In this document: positions 1 through 10,385 of the stretch, piece by piece
How the letters are laid out: every line of letters starts with the position of its first letter
How positions within the stretch are numbered: position 1 is the stretch's first letter
Assembly: GCA_949987695.1 (NCBI GenBank)
Contig: OX465292.1
Location: 131,690,400 to 131,754,399 of the forward strand
Source: Merzomyia westermanni
Lineage: Eukaryota; Arthropoda; Insecta; Diptera; Tephritidae
DNA: 64,000 bases
Direction of reading: 5' to 3'
The notes under the pieces: generated by a model
What the model was told of the DNA's origin: nothing
Databases searched by the model: none
What the model saw: only the letters and a program-made list of their open reading frames with translations
Program-made: the position numbers and the translations under genes

Positions 1-1583
1 ATAGGGTTCACAGATTTTACAGTAAAACTCTTAAGCTATCATGGAACATATTTATTGACTCGCCAAACATATTCATTTGACTTGCAAATGATATCCTCGG
101 GCCCGCAAAACAAAAAAGAACACGATAATAGCGTGAAAGTACTATTAAAAGACATTGTTAGCTATTTTTTCGCAAAATTGCATTTTGATTGACAACCTTG
201 GTTGATGGTCTCCAAACACCTTTATACACATATTTGATTGATGGTCTCCGCACACCTTACTATGCTTGACCACCATATGCTTGTGGTGAGAGTTTATCGA
301 AATCGATTTGGTTTCGATAATCTAATCTCATACATAAGTTTAATTAATTTGTGAATGGCCGCCGGTTGTGAAAAAAAAGTGTCTGTGAAAACATAAATGT
401 TCGTCGCGAAAATAGTGCGGGTTGTGCAAAATAAAGTGCCAAAATAATAAAAAGTGTTAGTGTAAATGCGTGCGGGTGAAAAACAAAAATGTTTGAAAGG
501 AAAAGTGCTAAAGTGAAAATATGTACATACATACATACGTTCCTAAAGAGGAGAAAAAGTTAGAAAAAAGGAACTAACTCCTTCCCAAAACACATAAATT
601 GCCTTACGGCCATTAATTAATAATAAAATAATTTGCTATTATCGTGTAACGTGTTGTTTTGTGTTTTTAGCACTCCATTGAATAGCGGCATAATCGGATG
701 ATGCTGATAGCGTGGGTTGCATTAGGGCGTCCCAAAAAAAAATTTTTTTGTTCTTTGTTTTGTGAAACAGAAAATTTTTTTTTCGATTTTAACTCAAATA
801 TATCTATACTATTCCATTTGCGGGATAACAGTGACAAAAAATCTATAGTGTATCCGGGTGAAAAAATAAATTTTAAAAAAATTATGTATGGAGGGTGTAT
901 GCAATGGTATTGGTAGAGGATGAGATTTGTCTACGTGCCGATACCTTTACCATTGTGATATCCTTTTTTCTATTACATCATCATAATGTGAAAAAATTCG
1001 AAAGTTGAAAATTGTGAAAAACAAAAAAATTTTTTTTTTTTTTGTTCCGCTAAATTGATCAATATCTAACGACTATGTGTGAGAAATTGAAATTTTTTAG
1101 TCAACTAGTTGATGGTTGGCCTAATGTGTGCGCACATTTTATGTATGTCCATATGTGATTTATGGTTTTTGCATCCAGCAGACAATCGGATTAGCCATAA
1201 GCTTTGAAAAAGTGGCAAAAAAAAAGTGAAAATCACCAATGGTTGTACAAAGTACTGGAACGTCGAGTCCTACTTCGTATGAGTAGAAAAGGTATGAATT
1301 TTTCAAAAAATTTCGAATTGTTAAAAAAAAGTGCGTTTCAGAACTTTTGGTACCCTTGGTGATGTTTATGTTCACATACGATTAGAAACTTCCATGGAAA
1401 TGGACTATGCCGCGAGAATGTTGGGTACCGAAAAGTTAGAAAAAAAAATAACATACCCTGATGTGTGTATAAAAACCATACATATGCACAATATAAATTA
1501 ACGCACATTGGGCTGTACCCGAAAATCATTTTTTTTCGCCTCCGAAAATAAATTTAATGTTAGCATGTTTGGTTTTTAATATT
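1..1583. other. Non-coding AT-rich stretch left of the BEL element
   Basis: No convincing coding sequence is seen on either strand; the short open frames are low in complexity (A/T runs). The stretch just left of the BEL stop should hold its polypurine tract and 3' LTR. A purine-rich run followed by TGATTTTCGGG (minus strand, about 1520-1540) could be that junction, but no matching LTR is visible right of 8145, so I do not call it. A near-duplicate motif TTGATGGTCTCC occurs near 202 and 237, and a small hairpin (TATCGAAA/TTTCGATA) lies near 296-320. Confidence 0.4.
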
Positions 1584-4500
1584 TTATGCCGAATTTGAGG
1601 TAGTAGGGTCCTCCGTGTCTGTGGTAGCTGATGGGAGTAGTACTAATTTGACAAGTGGTCTTGTCACTGGTCCTCTTTCTGTACGAACGTCGACGACTCG
1701 TACCCGGTTATCGGAACCCGGGTGTAAATTTACTACTCGCCCAAGCCTCCATTCGTTTGGTGGGAGGTTATCCTCTCTGATGACCACCATATCTCCAACT
1801 TTTATGTTTGATTTCGGATGTTTCCATTTTGTCCTTTTCTGTAGTTCCGAAAGATATTCGGTTTTCCATCTTTTGCAGAAATTTTGATGCAAGGCCTTTA
1901 GTTTTTCCCAACGATTAACTACCGATGCTGGATTTTCGTTGATTTCTAATTCTGGTGGGGCTAATAAATGTCCGCCTACTAAAAAGTGTCCCGGTGTAAG
2001 GGGTTCTAAATCCGATGGTTCGTTTGCGGCTGGGCTAAGAGGACGTGAGTTAAGGCACGATTCAATACGACATAGAAGTGTGTTGAACTCCTCGATTGTA
2101 AATCTTCCACTAGACGCTACCTTTTTAAAATGATTTTTAAAGCTTTTCACACCCGCTTCCCAGAGTCCGCCCATATGTGGAGCTCCAGCTGGTATGAAAT
2201 GCCATGTTAATTCCTGATGAGCATATTTTGATAGCGTCTGAGCTCGAAATTCTGCTAAAAATGCTTTAAATTCTGCTTTGAGCGCGCGAGACGCACCCAC
2301 AAAGTTAGTTCCGTTGTCCGAGTAAATATTTTTTGGGCAACCTCGTCTCGCTACAAACCTTGAAAAAGCTGCTAGAAACGAGGAAGTGCTCAAGTCAGTA
2401 GTGGCCTCTAAATGTATAGCCTTAGTAGCAAAACATACAAATAGACAAACGTAACCCTTGGAGGTGCGACACCCGCGCCCACTATAACTTTTTATATCGA
2501 ATGGCCCTGCAAAGTCTACCCCTGTATTGGTAAACGCGCGTGAAAAGGTTGTTCGTTCTTGGGGAAGAATACCCATGAGCTGGCTCTGGGATAATTTTTT
2601 GTAGATCGTGCAGATCTTACAATTATGAATAATTGACCTAATCATAGTTTTGACCTTAGGAATCCAATATTGCGTTCGGATAATACGCAACATTAGCTGG
2701 TTTTCCCCGTGAAATGAATCTTCATGGACAAACTGGACGAACAAACGGGAAAACCTACAATTGTATGGCAAGATGACGGGATGCCGTTCGGAATACGCCA
2801 GGTCGCTAGATGCACCAAGTCGCCCGCCCGTTCTCACAACTTCGTCTTTATCGAGGAAAGGATTTAATGGAAGTATTTCGCTTTTTGACTCAAGTGGTTC
2901 TCTAGCTTTCAATTTACCTATTTCTGCTCCGTAGTGTTGCTTCTGAGCGATTTTAATCAGACGGGTAGTCGTAGATTTAATATCATCTGAAGAAATTAAG
3001 CAAGAGTCCGGCTGGCTAGAAGTTTTAGTTTTCGGATGGGTTCTTTGAAGAAATCTTAACACATATGAGATTACCCTCAAAGCTCGAGGTAGACTAGAAA
3101 ACCTATCAAGAATGTCACTAATGTTGTCCGTAGTTGTTGCTGCATGAACATGCACTCGTTTTTCCTCGGCGTTTGTTGTGAAATCTGTATCTTGAGTCGG
3201 CCAATTTTTCTCATTTTCTTGGAGCCAAGAAGGTCCCTGCCACCACAGCGAGTTGTTGACTAAATCCTGAGCTGATACACCTCTGCTTGCTAAGTCTGCG
3301 GGATTTGTACCTGAGTCCACATGAGACCAGTTCTTGTTTCCAACCTTGTCGATGATTTTTGTTATCCGATGGGCGACGAAGGTTGACCATGAGCATGGTG
3401 GTTTACGAATCCAAGCCAAAACAATGGTGGAATCAGTCCAAAGACGAAAATTAAGGTGGCTTAAATTGAGGTTAGTTATGATTGATTCAACGATTTCCGC
3501 AAGTAGTACTGCCCCACACAGCTCCAGTCGGGGAAGAGAGATCGTTTTGACTGGAGCCACTTTGGTTTTAGCTAAAAGTAAGTTGACAAGTATATTGTCA
3601 TCGTTTTTCACGCGCAGGTAGACTGCTGCCGCGTATGCCTTTTCGGAGGCATCGCAAAATCCGTGAATCTCTATATTCCCTGTTGGAGAAAATGATACCC
3701 ATCGAGGTATCCGTATTTTATCTATTTCCTTATAATTCGAAGTAAAGTTTTGCCATCGGTCTAATGTTGAAGGAGATACGGTTTCATCCCAACCAGTGCC
3801 CTCCAACCATATATTTTGCATTATCATTTTTGCGACAATAATAGTTGGTGCTAGCCACCCTAATGGATCGAAGAGTTTCGCGATAGTAGACAGTATTGCT
3901 CTTTTTGTGGTCTTATTTTCGCCTTCGATTGGCTTTGTTGTGAAATAAAATTGATCGGAATAAGCATTCCACCGGATACCTAAAGCTTTCACGCTACTAG
4001 AATCCTCGAATTCTAGAAAATCTTCGCTCAACAAGTGAGCTTTTGGAATGCCTTGCAATATTTCACTACTATTCGCGGTCCATTTTCGTAATGGAAACCC
4101 AGCTGATTTTAAAACCCCAGAAATGTCATCCCTTGCTCTTATCGCAGAGTCAATAGTATGCCCACCCGAGAGAACGTCGTCGACGTACATATTTGTTCGC
4201 AAAATATTCGAGGCTATTGGATGAGAACTTTCGGAGTCATCAGCCAGTTGAAATAAAGTCCTTATTGCCAAATAAGGAGCACAATTGACACCGAAGGTAG
4301 CCGTTTCAAGCTCATATAAACTGATCGGATCAGTTGGGCTTGAGCGGAAGACTATTCGTTGGTATTTTGTTTGATTGGCATCTACTCGGATTTGCCTGTA
4401 CATCTTCTCAATATCGCTATTGAAGACGTATCTAAAAAGTCTCCAGCGGAGAATTAAGGTGGGTAAATCCGCCTGAAGCACTTGGCCCGGCAGAAGAATG

Positions 4501-6464
4501 TCATTCAAACTTACACCATTCGAGGTGGATGACGACGCGTTAAAAACTACCCTAACTTTCGTTGAGATACTTTCCTCCTTAATAACCGCGTGGTGAGGTA
4601 AATAGTAATTGTCGACCGCATCGGCCGACTGAATTTCTTTTATTTTGGTCATATGACCCATGGATTCATACTCCATTATCACCCTGTTATACTCCCTCTG
4701 CAATTCTGGATTTTTCTTGAGTCTTGTCTCATTCTTGTAGAACTGAGAGCATGCTATCCTTAACGATGGGCCCAGGTTTAGCTCAGCGGGGAATTCTGAC
4801 CTAAATGGAAGTGACACGATGTATCTTCCGTCAGAGCCCCGTCGAGTTGTCCGCTTGTAAAGTTCTTCACAGTAGGATTCTTCCGTTGTTAGGGCTTTAG
4901 CTTTAGGCACATCTTCGAGTTCCCAAAAAGTGCTTAGCTGCTTGTCTAAAGCTACTTCATTAAAAAAGGAGACTCGATTGTGATTAGTTGGACTAGCTGC
5001 GTCAGCACGACCGGTCAGTATCCAACCGAACACAGTTTCCTGGGCTAGAAGAGTATTTAGAATATTCTTTTTAATACCGCTCAAGATAATTTGAGGATAT
5101 AAGTCTCCTCCTAGAACAAGATCGACTTGCTCGTTGACGAAGAATCTTTTATCCGCTAGAACCAGATCAGGGAATGCTTGCTGGGTTAGCGCACTTACAT
5201 CGCATGTTGGCAAATTGCCTGTTAAGTGGGGTAAAACTAACACCACAGCATCAATAGAAATAAGTGGGTCAACTGGTGATCGCAATTGTATGGCGCATGC
5301 CTCTTTCACCTGTGCAGAGATTGAATTATTTATTCCCGAAACTTGAGCATGCATTTTTCTAGTTGGCAGGTTGATTCTGCGCCTAAGTCTGTCCGTAATA
5401 AAAGAACATTCTGATCCAGAGTCTATGAGAGCTCTGGCTGAAAAATCTACACCATTATAATGAATGGTTACACGAGCGGTCCCTAATAATACACCTTGAC
5501 TTGTATTTGCGAAGTTTGATTTTAAATTTACCGGTTTAACTGCTTTTCCTTGTTTTGCAGAATCATTTTTCGATTGAGTCTGCGTAGATGTGCCTGGCAA
5601 ATCATCGGCCGACTCGGTGGTTTCATTCACCTTTGTATTTTTTGAATTTGCAGTCGGCAGATGCAAAAGAGTATGATGTCTTTGATGGCATGTGAAGCAA
5701 TTGTAAGGGCTCGTGCATCTAGACACTGTATGACCCATCATGAGACAATTGAGGCAACAACCATTCTTTTTGATAAAGGCTATTCTATCGCACGGTGCTA
5801 AGTTTTTAAATTTAGGGCACGCGTGTAGTTTATGGTCGGTACTTTGGCACATTTTACATGCATTTTTCGCGACGCTAGCTTGGAAAGCACCAAGCTTCTT
5901 TGGCGGTGGTTTAGAGGAATGCGCATTGCTTTGCACCTTTGGCGTAGGCTTTTGCATGATTCCTCTTAAACCTGAGACCGATTCTAAAGTTTGGAACCGA
6001 TTTGACAGAAATCGGTCCATATCCGCCCACTTGGAAGTTTCTGTCTTGTTTTCAACTGACTGTTCCCACAGCGAAAGGGTAACATCAGGTAATTTCGTTG
6101 AACAAAGATATGTGATGATTGGGTCCCAGTTCGAAATGTCAATGTGATGACATTCAAGTGAGGATATACAATTGTTTATATCCCGTTGCAGCCTTTTAAT
6201 TGACGTGCCGCATTCAGTCTCAACTGCTTGAAGACTGAATAATACTTTTAGTTGGGTATTGACCAGGATTCTTTTATTTTCATACCTATCACAAAGGTTT
6301 TTCCAGGCAACGTTAAAGCCTTCATTTGTCAGCTCACATTTTCTGACAATTTCTTGCGCCTCACCTTGTGTCTTTTGTGTAAGGTAAAACAGTTTTTGAA
6401 TGGGTGAAAGCCTTTTGTTTAAAATGTAAATGGCCGTGAACATATCACGAAAAGATGGCCATGA
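1584..6464 (-). CDS. BEL/Pao retrotransposon gag-pol, main part
   Basis: Long uninterrupted frame of about 1,630 residues encoding the retrotransposon polyprotein. Residue numbers count from the open-frame start at 6494. Order: C-terminal part of Gag (WPSFRDMF motif near residue 12), Cys/His zinc knuckles at about 213-278 (CKMC, CCLNC, NCFTC), aspartic protease with DSG near 358, BEL-type reverse transcriptase with YVDD near 770, RNase H (DAS motif), then integrase with an HHCC region, a catalytic D-D-E core (GVDF, SDNG, WEAG) and a C-terminal DUF5641-like domain. The open frame runs about ten codons further upstream, but those codons lie in the terminal inverted repeat of the inserted DNA transposon and start at TTG, so the true Gag start is at 8145. 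Single-frame gag-pol is normal for BEL/Pao. No stops are seen, suggesting a young copy. I could not define its LTRs by eye. Confidence 0.93.
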   Translation of the reverse strand, partial: SWPSFRDMFTAIYILNKRLSPIQKLFYLTQKTQGEAQEIVRKCELTNEGFNVAWKNLCDRYENKRILVNTQLKVLFSLQAVETECGTSIKRLQRDINNCISSLECHHIDISNWDPIITYLCSTKLPDVTLSLWEQSVENKTETSKWADMDRFLSNRFQTLESVSGLRGIMQKPTPKVQSNAHSSKPPPKKLGAFQASVAKNACKMCQSTDHKLHACPKFKNLAPCDRIAFIKKNGCCLNCLMMGHTVSRCTSPYNCFTCHQRHHTLLHLPTANSKNTKVNETTESADDLPGTSTQTQSKNDSAKQGKAVKPVNLKSNFANTSQGVLLGTARVTIHYNGVDFSARALIDSGSECSFITDRLRRRINLPTRKMHAQVSGINNSISAQVKEACAIQLRSPVDPLISIDAVVLVLPHLTGNLPTCDVSALTQQAFPDLVLADKRFFVNEQVDLVLGGDLYPQIILSGIKKNILNTLLAQETVFGWILTGRADAASPTNHNRVSFFNEVALDKQLSTFWELEDVPKAKALTTEESYCEELYKRTTRRGSDGRYIVSLPFRSEFPAELNLGPSLRIACSQFYKNETRLKKNPELQREYNRVIMEYESMGHMTKIKEIQSADAVDNYYLPHHAVIKEESISTKVRVVFNASSSTSNGVSLNDILLPGQVLQADLPTLILRWRLFRYVFNSDIEKMYRQIRVDANQTKYQRIVFRSSPTDPISLYELETATFGVNCAPYLAIRTLFQLADDSESSHPIASNILRTNMYVDDVLSGGHTIDSAIRARDDISGVLKSAGFPLRKWTANSSEILQGIPKAHLLSEDFLEFEDSSSVKALGIRWNAYSDQFYFTTKPIEGENKTTKRAILSTIAKLFDPLGWLAPTIIVAKMIMQNIWLEGTGWDETVSPSTLDRWQNFTSNYKEIDKIRIPRWVSFSPTGNIEIHGFCDASEKAYAAAVYLRVKNDDNILVNLLLAKTKVAPVKTISLPRLELCGAVLLAEIVESIITNLNLSHLNFRLWTDSTIVLAWIRKPPCSWSTFVAHRITKIIDKVGNKNWSHVDSGTNPADLASRGVSAQDLVNNSLWWQGPSWLQENEKNWPTQDTDFTTNAEEKRVHVHAATTTDNISDILDRFSSLPRALRVISYVLRFLQRTHPKTKTSSQPDSCLISSDDIKSTTTRLIKIAQKQHYGAEIGKLKAREPLESKSEILPLNPFLDKDEVVRTGGRLGASSDLAYSERHPVILPYNCRFSRLFVQFVHEDSFHGENQLMLRIIRTQYWIPKVKTMIRSIIHNCKICTIYKKLSQSQLMGILPQERTTFSRAFTNTGVDFAGPFDIKSYSGRGCRTSKGYVCLFVCFATKAIHLEATTDLSTSSFLAAFSRFVARRGCPKNIYSDNGTNFVGASRALKAEFKAFLAEFRAQTLSKYAHQELTWHFIPAGAPHMGGLWEAGVKSFKNHFKKVASSGRFTIEEFNTLLCRIESCLNSRPLSPAANEPSDLEPLTPGHFLVGGHLLAPPELEINENPASVVNRWEKLKALHQNFCKRWKTEYLSELQKRTKWKHPKSNIKVGDMVVIREDNLPPNEWRLGRVVNLHPGSDNRVRVVDVRTERGPVTRPLVKLVLLPSATTDTEDPTTSNSA

Positions 6465-6466
6465 TA

Positions 6467-7779
6467 CAGGGTGGCTGATGAAAGCCGCTACCAAAAAAAA
6501 ATTAAATAACTTTTTTTCTATTTAATGAATCTGGTTAATTTTTTTTTTATTTTGCAGATTGACTTTTACATTTAACAAAAATGGATAACTGGGACACTGA
6601 AACAAGAATTTGGATTGTCCGCCGCTATCACGCACTGGAGTCCGTAGTTTCGGTTCAAAGGGAGTATAGGCGCACGTTTGGCGGCAATCCTCCGAGCAGA
6701 TGGACCATAATAAGACTTGTAAACAATTTTGCCGAGCATGGGACAGTCAACAGAAGACCTTACCATCGAAACCCTTCAGTTCGAACGGAGGAAACAATCG
6801 CTGCTGTAGCTGCTGCCATACAAAACAATCCACGTGTTTCGACAAGAAGCTTATCTGCTCAATTGGGTGTAAGCAAACAGTCATTACAGTCAATTATGCA
6901 CAAAGATTTGGACTTATTCCCATATAAAATTCAAATGGCCAACAAACTGAACGCTGCAGATTTGCCGATTCGCTTGGAATTTTGCCAGAAGATGCTTCAA
7001 ATGGTGGAAGAGGATGGAAACATGTTGAACTGTGTTTTCATGTCTGACGAGGCCCATTTCGATTTAAACGGCAACATAAACAAACAAAATTGTCGAATAT
7101 GGAGTGCTTCCAACCCACATATACTCCATGAGACGGAATTGCATCCACTTCGTGTCACAGTGTGGTGTGCAGTTTCATCACGCTGCATTGTTGGGGCCTA
7201 CTTCTTCGAAGAAAACGGTCACACCGTTACGGTTACTGGAGACCGTTACTTGAGCATGTTGAGAGAGTTTTTCTATCCAGAATTACGCCGAATTAGAATT
7301 TCTTTCAACTCTGTGTGGTTTCAGCAAGATGGTGCAGCTCCTCATATAGCCCAACCTGTTATGACAGAATTGCGACGAAAATTTCCCAATAAGCTGATAT
7401 CCAGAAACTCCACATTCCGTTGGCCACCCAGGTCGCCTGACCTCACTGCACCTGACTTTTTCTTGTGGGGTTATTGCAAACAGGAAGTCTTCAAAGCAAA
7501 ACCAACAAATTTGAATGAACTAAGGCAATCCATTCGAGAAACAATTGCGGCTATTCCTGTCTCAACTCTCCAAGCAGTAATGAACAACTTCTTGGTAAGA
7601 TGCCGCACATGCATCGACGAGCAGGGGGGGCATTTAAATTCCATTATTTTTAAAACTAATTAAGCTATATTTAATAAAATTTAATGAGCTTTAACATGAA
7701 TAAAAGAAAAATGAATTCCATACACTGAAAAAAAAATTATTTGAGTTTCTTAATGTAGCAAAATTCATCAGCCACCCTG
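6467..7779 (+). mobile_element. DD41D mariner-like transposon, family A copy 1 (A1), complete
   Basis: 1,313-bp element bounded by CAGGGTGGCTGATGAA and its reverse complement, with a TA target duplication at 6465-6466 and 7780-7781. The inverted repeats match for 16 bp, differ at about bases 17-20, and then share GCTAC. It lies inside the Gag region of the BEL element, opposite in orientation. A second copy is at 32289-33600. Confidence 0.95.
6581..7663 (+). CDS. Transposase, IS630-Tc1-mariner superfamily, DD41D type (A1)
   Basis: 360-residue intact ORF from an ATG 114 bp inside the left inverted repeat. It would cut and paste the element at TA sites in the nucleus. The N-terminal ~120 residues form a tandem helix-turn-helix DNA-binding region (YRRTFG...PSRWTIIRLV, then STRSLSAQLGVSKQSLQSIM). 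The catalytic residues are D156 (SDEAHF), D250 (FQQDGAAPH) and D292 (APDFFLWGY), with 41 residues between the second and third, which defines DD41D. A pyrimidine tract ending in TTTTGCAG lies at about 6543-6558, just before the ATG, and resembles a splice acceptor. Compared with copy A2 only about ten residues differ. All catalytic residues are kept, so the protein may be functional. Confidence 0.95.
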   Translation: MDNWDTETRIWIVRRYHALESVVSVQREYRRTFGGNPPSRWTIIRLVNNFAEHGTVNRRPYHRNPSVRTEETIAAVAAAIQNNPRVSTRSLSAQLGVSKQSLQSIMHKDLDLFPYKIQMANKLNAADLPIRLEFCQKMLQMVEEDGNMLNCVFMSDEAHFDLNGNINKQNCRIWSASNPHILHETELHPLRVTVWCAVSSRCIVGAYFFEENGHTVTVTGDRYLSMLREFFYPELRRIRISFNSVWFQQDGAAPHIAQPVMTELRRKFPNKLISRNSTFRWPPRSPDLTAPDFFLWGYCKQEVFKAKPTNLNELRQSIRETIAAIPVSTLQAVMNNFLVRCRTCIDEQGGHLNSIIFKTN

Positions 7780-7781
7780 TA

Positions 7782-8145
7782 CATAATCTCCCTTAAAAAC
7801 TGCCGTATCACAAGGTGGCAAATGCAAATTATACGGCGTAATAGATAAGTCCTCTTCTTTTTGCTGCTTTTCTAAATTATCCATGAGCTTATTGATTTTA
7901 CTCATGCAACGGACAAACACTGTATAAACTGCCTTATTTTTCTTTCTAATTGACACAAGATTTGCGGCAGTAATTTCCTCGTCAATTAGCAGTTTGTCAA
8001 AGGCTGCTTTCGCTTTCGTCCACTTGGATCTCAACTCCTCTTCCTGAAGTTTCAGGGAAAAAGTGGAGTGGTCGCTTGCGGTTATGGCCATGAATTCCAT
8101 TTCGAACTCTTGGACTGAGTCAGACAGGCGAGTGTATGCCTCCAT
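7782..8145 (-). pseudogene. BEL/Pao Gag N-terminal part, severed by DD41D copy A1
   Basis: An ATG-started frame of 121 codons before the transposon boundary. It gives a helical, charged Gag N-terminus ending in a PPCDTAVFKGDY motif, the conserved stretch that in BEL Gags directly precedes the WP-FRD-F motif found at the start of the main part at 6464. The two parts are in the same orientation and separated exactly by the TA-flanked element at 6467-7779, so they were one gene before that insertion. The small C-terminal extension (QGG) is read from the transposon end. The 5' LTR and primer-binding site should lie above 8145 but were not recognised. Confidence 0.85.
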
Positions 8146-8500
8146 ATTAAGGTGTGCAGAAAAAAAAAATTAAAAAAGAGAAGCAAAAACAACAAGAATA
8201 AAAACTACAAGGAAAACTTCCCTTTTCCAAACTATAAGACTGCGCAGAGTCAAAATCTGTACAAGTAAAACCCCAATATGGACAAACGCCTGCCAACAAA
8301 ACCAACCAAAATAAATCACCAAGATCGCAAAAATTAAAAAGATCAAATGTAAATATTATATTTTTCAATAGTTTATTGAGCCACCCTAATGAAGGTGCGG
8401 TAAGAACGCTTATATATATATATTGCTCGCCAACCAAAACCGAAGATTTGTATATGTTTAAAAAAATCAAGTGAATATGAAAAATATTAATTAAATAAAT
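8146..8500. other. Non-coding leader region of the BEL element
   Basis: A-rich sequence directly upstream (minus strand) of the Gag start. It probably holds the 5' untranslated leader and possibly the primer-binding site; the minus strand near 8432 reads TTGGTTGGCGAGCA, which has the TGG start of a primer site, but the tRNA match could not be judged. No gene seen. Confidence 0.3.
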
Positions 8501-8509
8501 TGTTTTATT

Positions 8510-9300
8510 TTAAATTAATGTAAAGTGATAAGTGATTTATGTGCAAGAAAAAACTCTTAAAACGCATGCAAAGCAAAGTGAGGTTATGTTCACAGTGCAG
8601 TGTTGTTGTTTTTGGAAAGTTAAATACAAAAGGGTGCAAGTAGCGAAAAGCAATATGGAATAAATTTATTCGCGAAAATGAGACTACTTGCAGCCTTTCC
8701 AAAAACACTAGTTGAACAAATATGTGAGTTTGTAAAACTCTAAAGACCCTTAGGCTGTGTCAGGAGTACCTTTCCACTGGTGGGGGGTGAAACCTGATAG
8801 ACAAAAGGGCTATTTGTAACAACACTAACTATTCAATGCACCTCAAATCACTAGCACTTTTAATAAACACCTTTTTGTTAATTCGTTGTATTATATCAAT
8901 AATTAAAGAAATGTTTAATAACAAATTTAATGTGACGTGTGGAGTGATCCTTGTGCTAACAAACTCTAGAAAATTATTAAGTGTAATTAAAAAGCAAAGT
9001 GGGGTTATATTCACTGTGAGTTGTTGTTGTTTTTGGAAAGTTAAATACAAAAGGATGCAAGTAGCGAAAAGCAATATGGAATAAATTTATTCCCGAAATG
9101 AAAATACTTGCAGCCTTAAATATATTTTCCAAAAACATTAGTTGTGCAAACCTGGGAGTTTCTAAAACTCTCAAGACCCTTTAGCTGTGTCAGGAGTACC
9201 TTACCACTGGTGGGGGGTGAAACCTGATAGACAAAAGAGCTATTTGCAACAACACTAAATTCACTTTGCTTTAAACAAAAAATCACTCGCACTGTCAATT
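8510..9300. repeat. Two-copy tandem duplication, unit about 424 bp
   Basis: The block from GCAAAGTGAGGTTAT near 8571 recurs as GCAAAGTGGGGTTAT near 8995. Shared landmarks follow in the same order: GGAAAGTTAAATACAAAAGG, TAGCGAAAAGCAATATGG, ACTGGTGGGGGGTGAAACC and CTATTTG(T/C)AACAACACTAA. The copies differ by scattered substitutions and small indels, so the duplication is not new. No coding potential seen. Tandem LTRs of an unseen element are possible but unproven. Confidence 0.8.
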
Positions 9301-10140
9301 AAATTTATTTATTCACTTGAACTGAAACTTTTATTTTTAAAATTGCACCACGGAAATTAAACCACGTACCTTTTATTTTTTATTTAATTATATCAGGAAC
9401 TGATGAATATAAATTTCTTTGGTTGATGCTGCTGCACGTCTTCAAATTATTGCTAGTAGCTGGTTTCCAAATTTTTCTTCACCCAAGATTCTGTTGCTGA
9501 TGCAAAATTTTAAAGGAGATGTTGCTCGCAAATTATATTCTTTGTTGTTGTTGTTGAGTGGACTGTAATTATTCGTTGGTTGAAATGGCGATGATGGACC
9601 AATGTCTTGACCGGACGCAGCGCTCGGACAAGTGATTGACAGTCACCAAAATGAAAAAAAAAAAGGAAAAGCGAGTATCAAAATTCGATATTTAAAATGG
9701 TGTACTTTAATTACAGTATATTTGGTCAAGTACAATTAATTTACAAATATATATATTTCAGATTACCTTTACTCACTCTGGACCTCGGTAGCTCGGAAGA
9801 CGTCTGTCGCTGATGAATTCGCAATCCAATTGAAAGAATGGAAGCTTTGATCTTGCCATTCTTTGTCGATCGAACTGTTTATTACTTCCAGCGATATTTT
9901 AACATAGTTAGCATAAACAGTTCGACCGCTAATGTTAACTAGATGTATATAAGAAAGTTACGAGGGCGACCGGTGAAGTGTGTAGGTTTTGGCTCTAGGC
10001 CTAAACATATTGTATAAATAGAACGAAAATATGTTGAATAAATTAATTCATGTTTGGTGCCGAATGATGGCACTACCCAAACTTATTTCATCAAATATCA
10101 CCCATTACATTTCCCTTCGATTTTGCAAGAAACCATAGTG
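9301..10140. other. Non-coding; weak LTR-like signature at its right end
   Basis: No ORF. From about 9931 the sequence runs TGTTAACTAG, a TATATAAG box near 9944, an AATAAA near 10035 and AATTCA, then TTTGGTGCCGAATGATGGC, so it looks like an LTR end followed by a primer-site-like sequence. There is no partner LTR or gag frame, so this is only a suggestion. Confidence 0.25.
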
Positions 10141-10144
10141 AAGA

Positions 10145-10385
10145 CAATTCCACAAATTTATTTAAGCTTGCTGAATTTTATGAGCCACTTGTTCAATGCG
10201 AAATTATAATGGCCGTAACCAATTTATGGAGAGATTTTTAAAGCGACGTAATATTCCCCCAAAAACTGCACTTCACGCTCTTCAGAACTGCGACAAAACG
10301 TCCTTTCATAAGTTATACAAATTGCTAAACATTTTTGCAACTCTCCCCATTTCCGCTTCAACAGCATATTGCACCTTTTCAACTC
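10145..10385 (+). pseudogene. hAT transposase C-terminal (dimerisation) fossil
   Basis: Frames on the plus strand read AEFYEP...CEIIMAVTNLW and then PPKTALHALQNCDKTSFHKLY, then LLNIFATLPISASTA.CTFSTL. This is the pattern of the hAT C-terminal dimerisation domain (typically ...LLKILATLPVTTATAERSFSTL). One frameshift separates the parts. The match breaks off immediately after FSTL, where the 3' tail of an RTE-like LINE begins, so that LINE probably inserted here. The rest of the transposase is not present to the left. Confidence 0.65.

Noticed and set aside
290..1560. BEL 3' LTR
   Set aside because: A plausible start (TGATTTTCGGG on the minus strand) exists but no second copy was found above 8145, so it cannot be confirmed by eye.
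6465..6494. Upstream start of the 1,636-residue BEL frame inside the transposon
   Set aside because: The first ten codons come from the DD41D inverted repeat and the start is TTG; the real Gag start is at 8145.
9931..10080. Solo LTR with primer site
   Set aside because: LTR-like order of signals but no partner, no target duplication and no coding region; left as a remark only.
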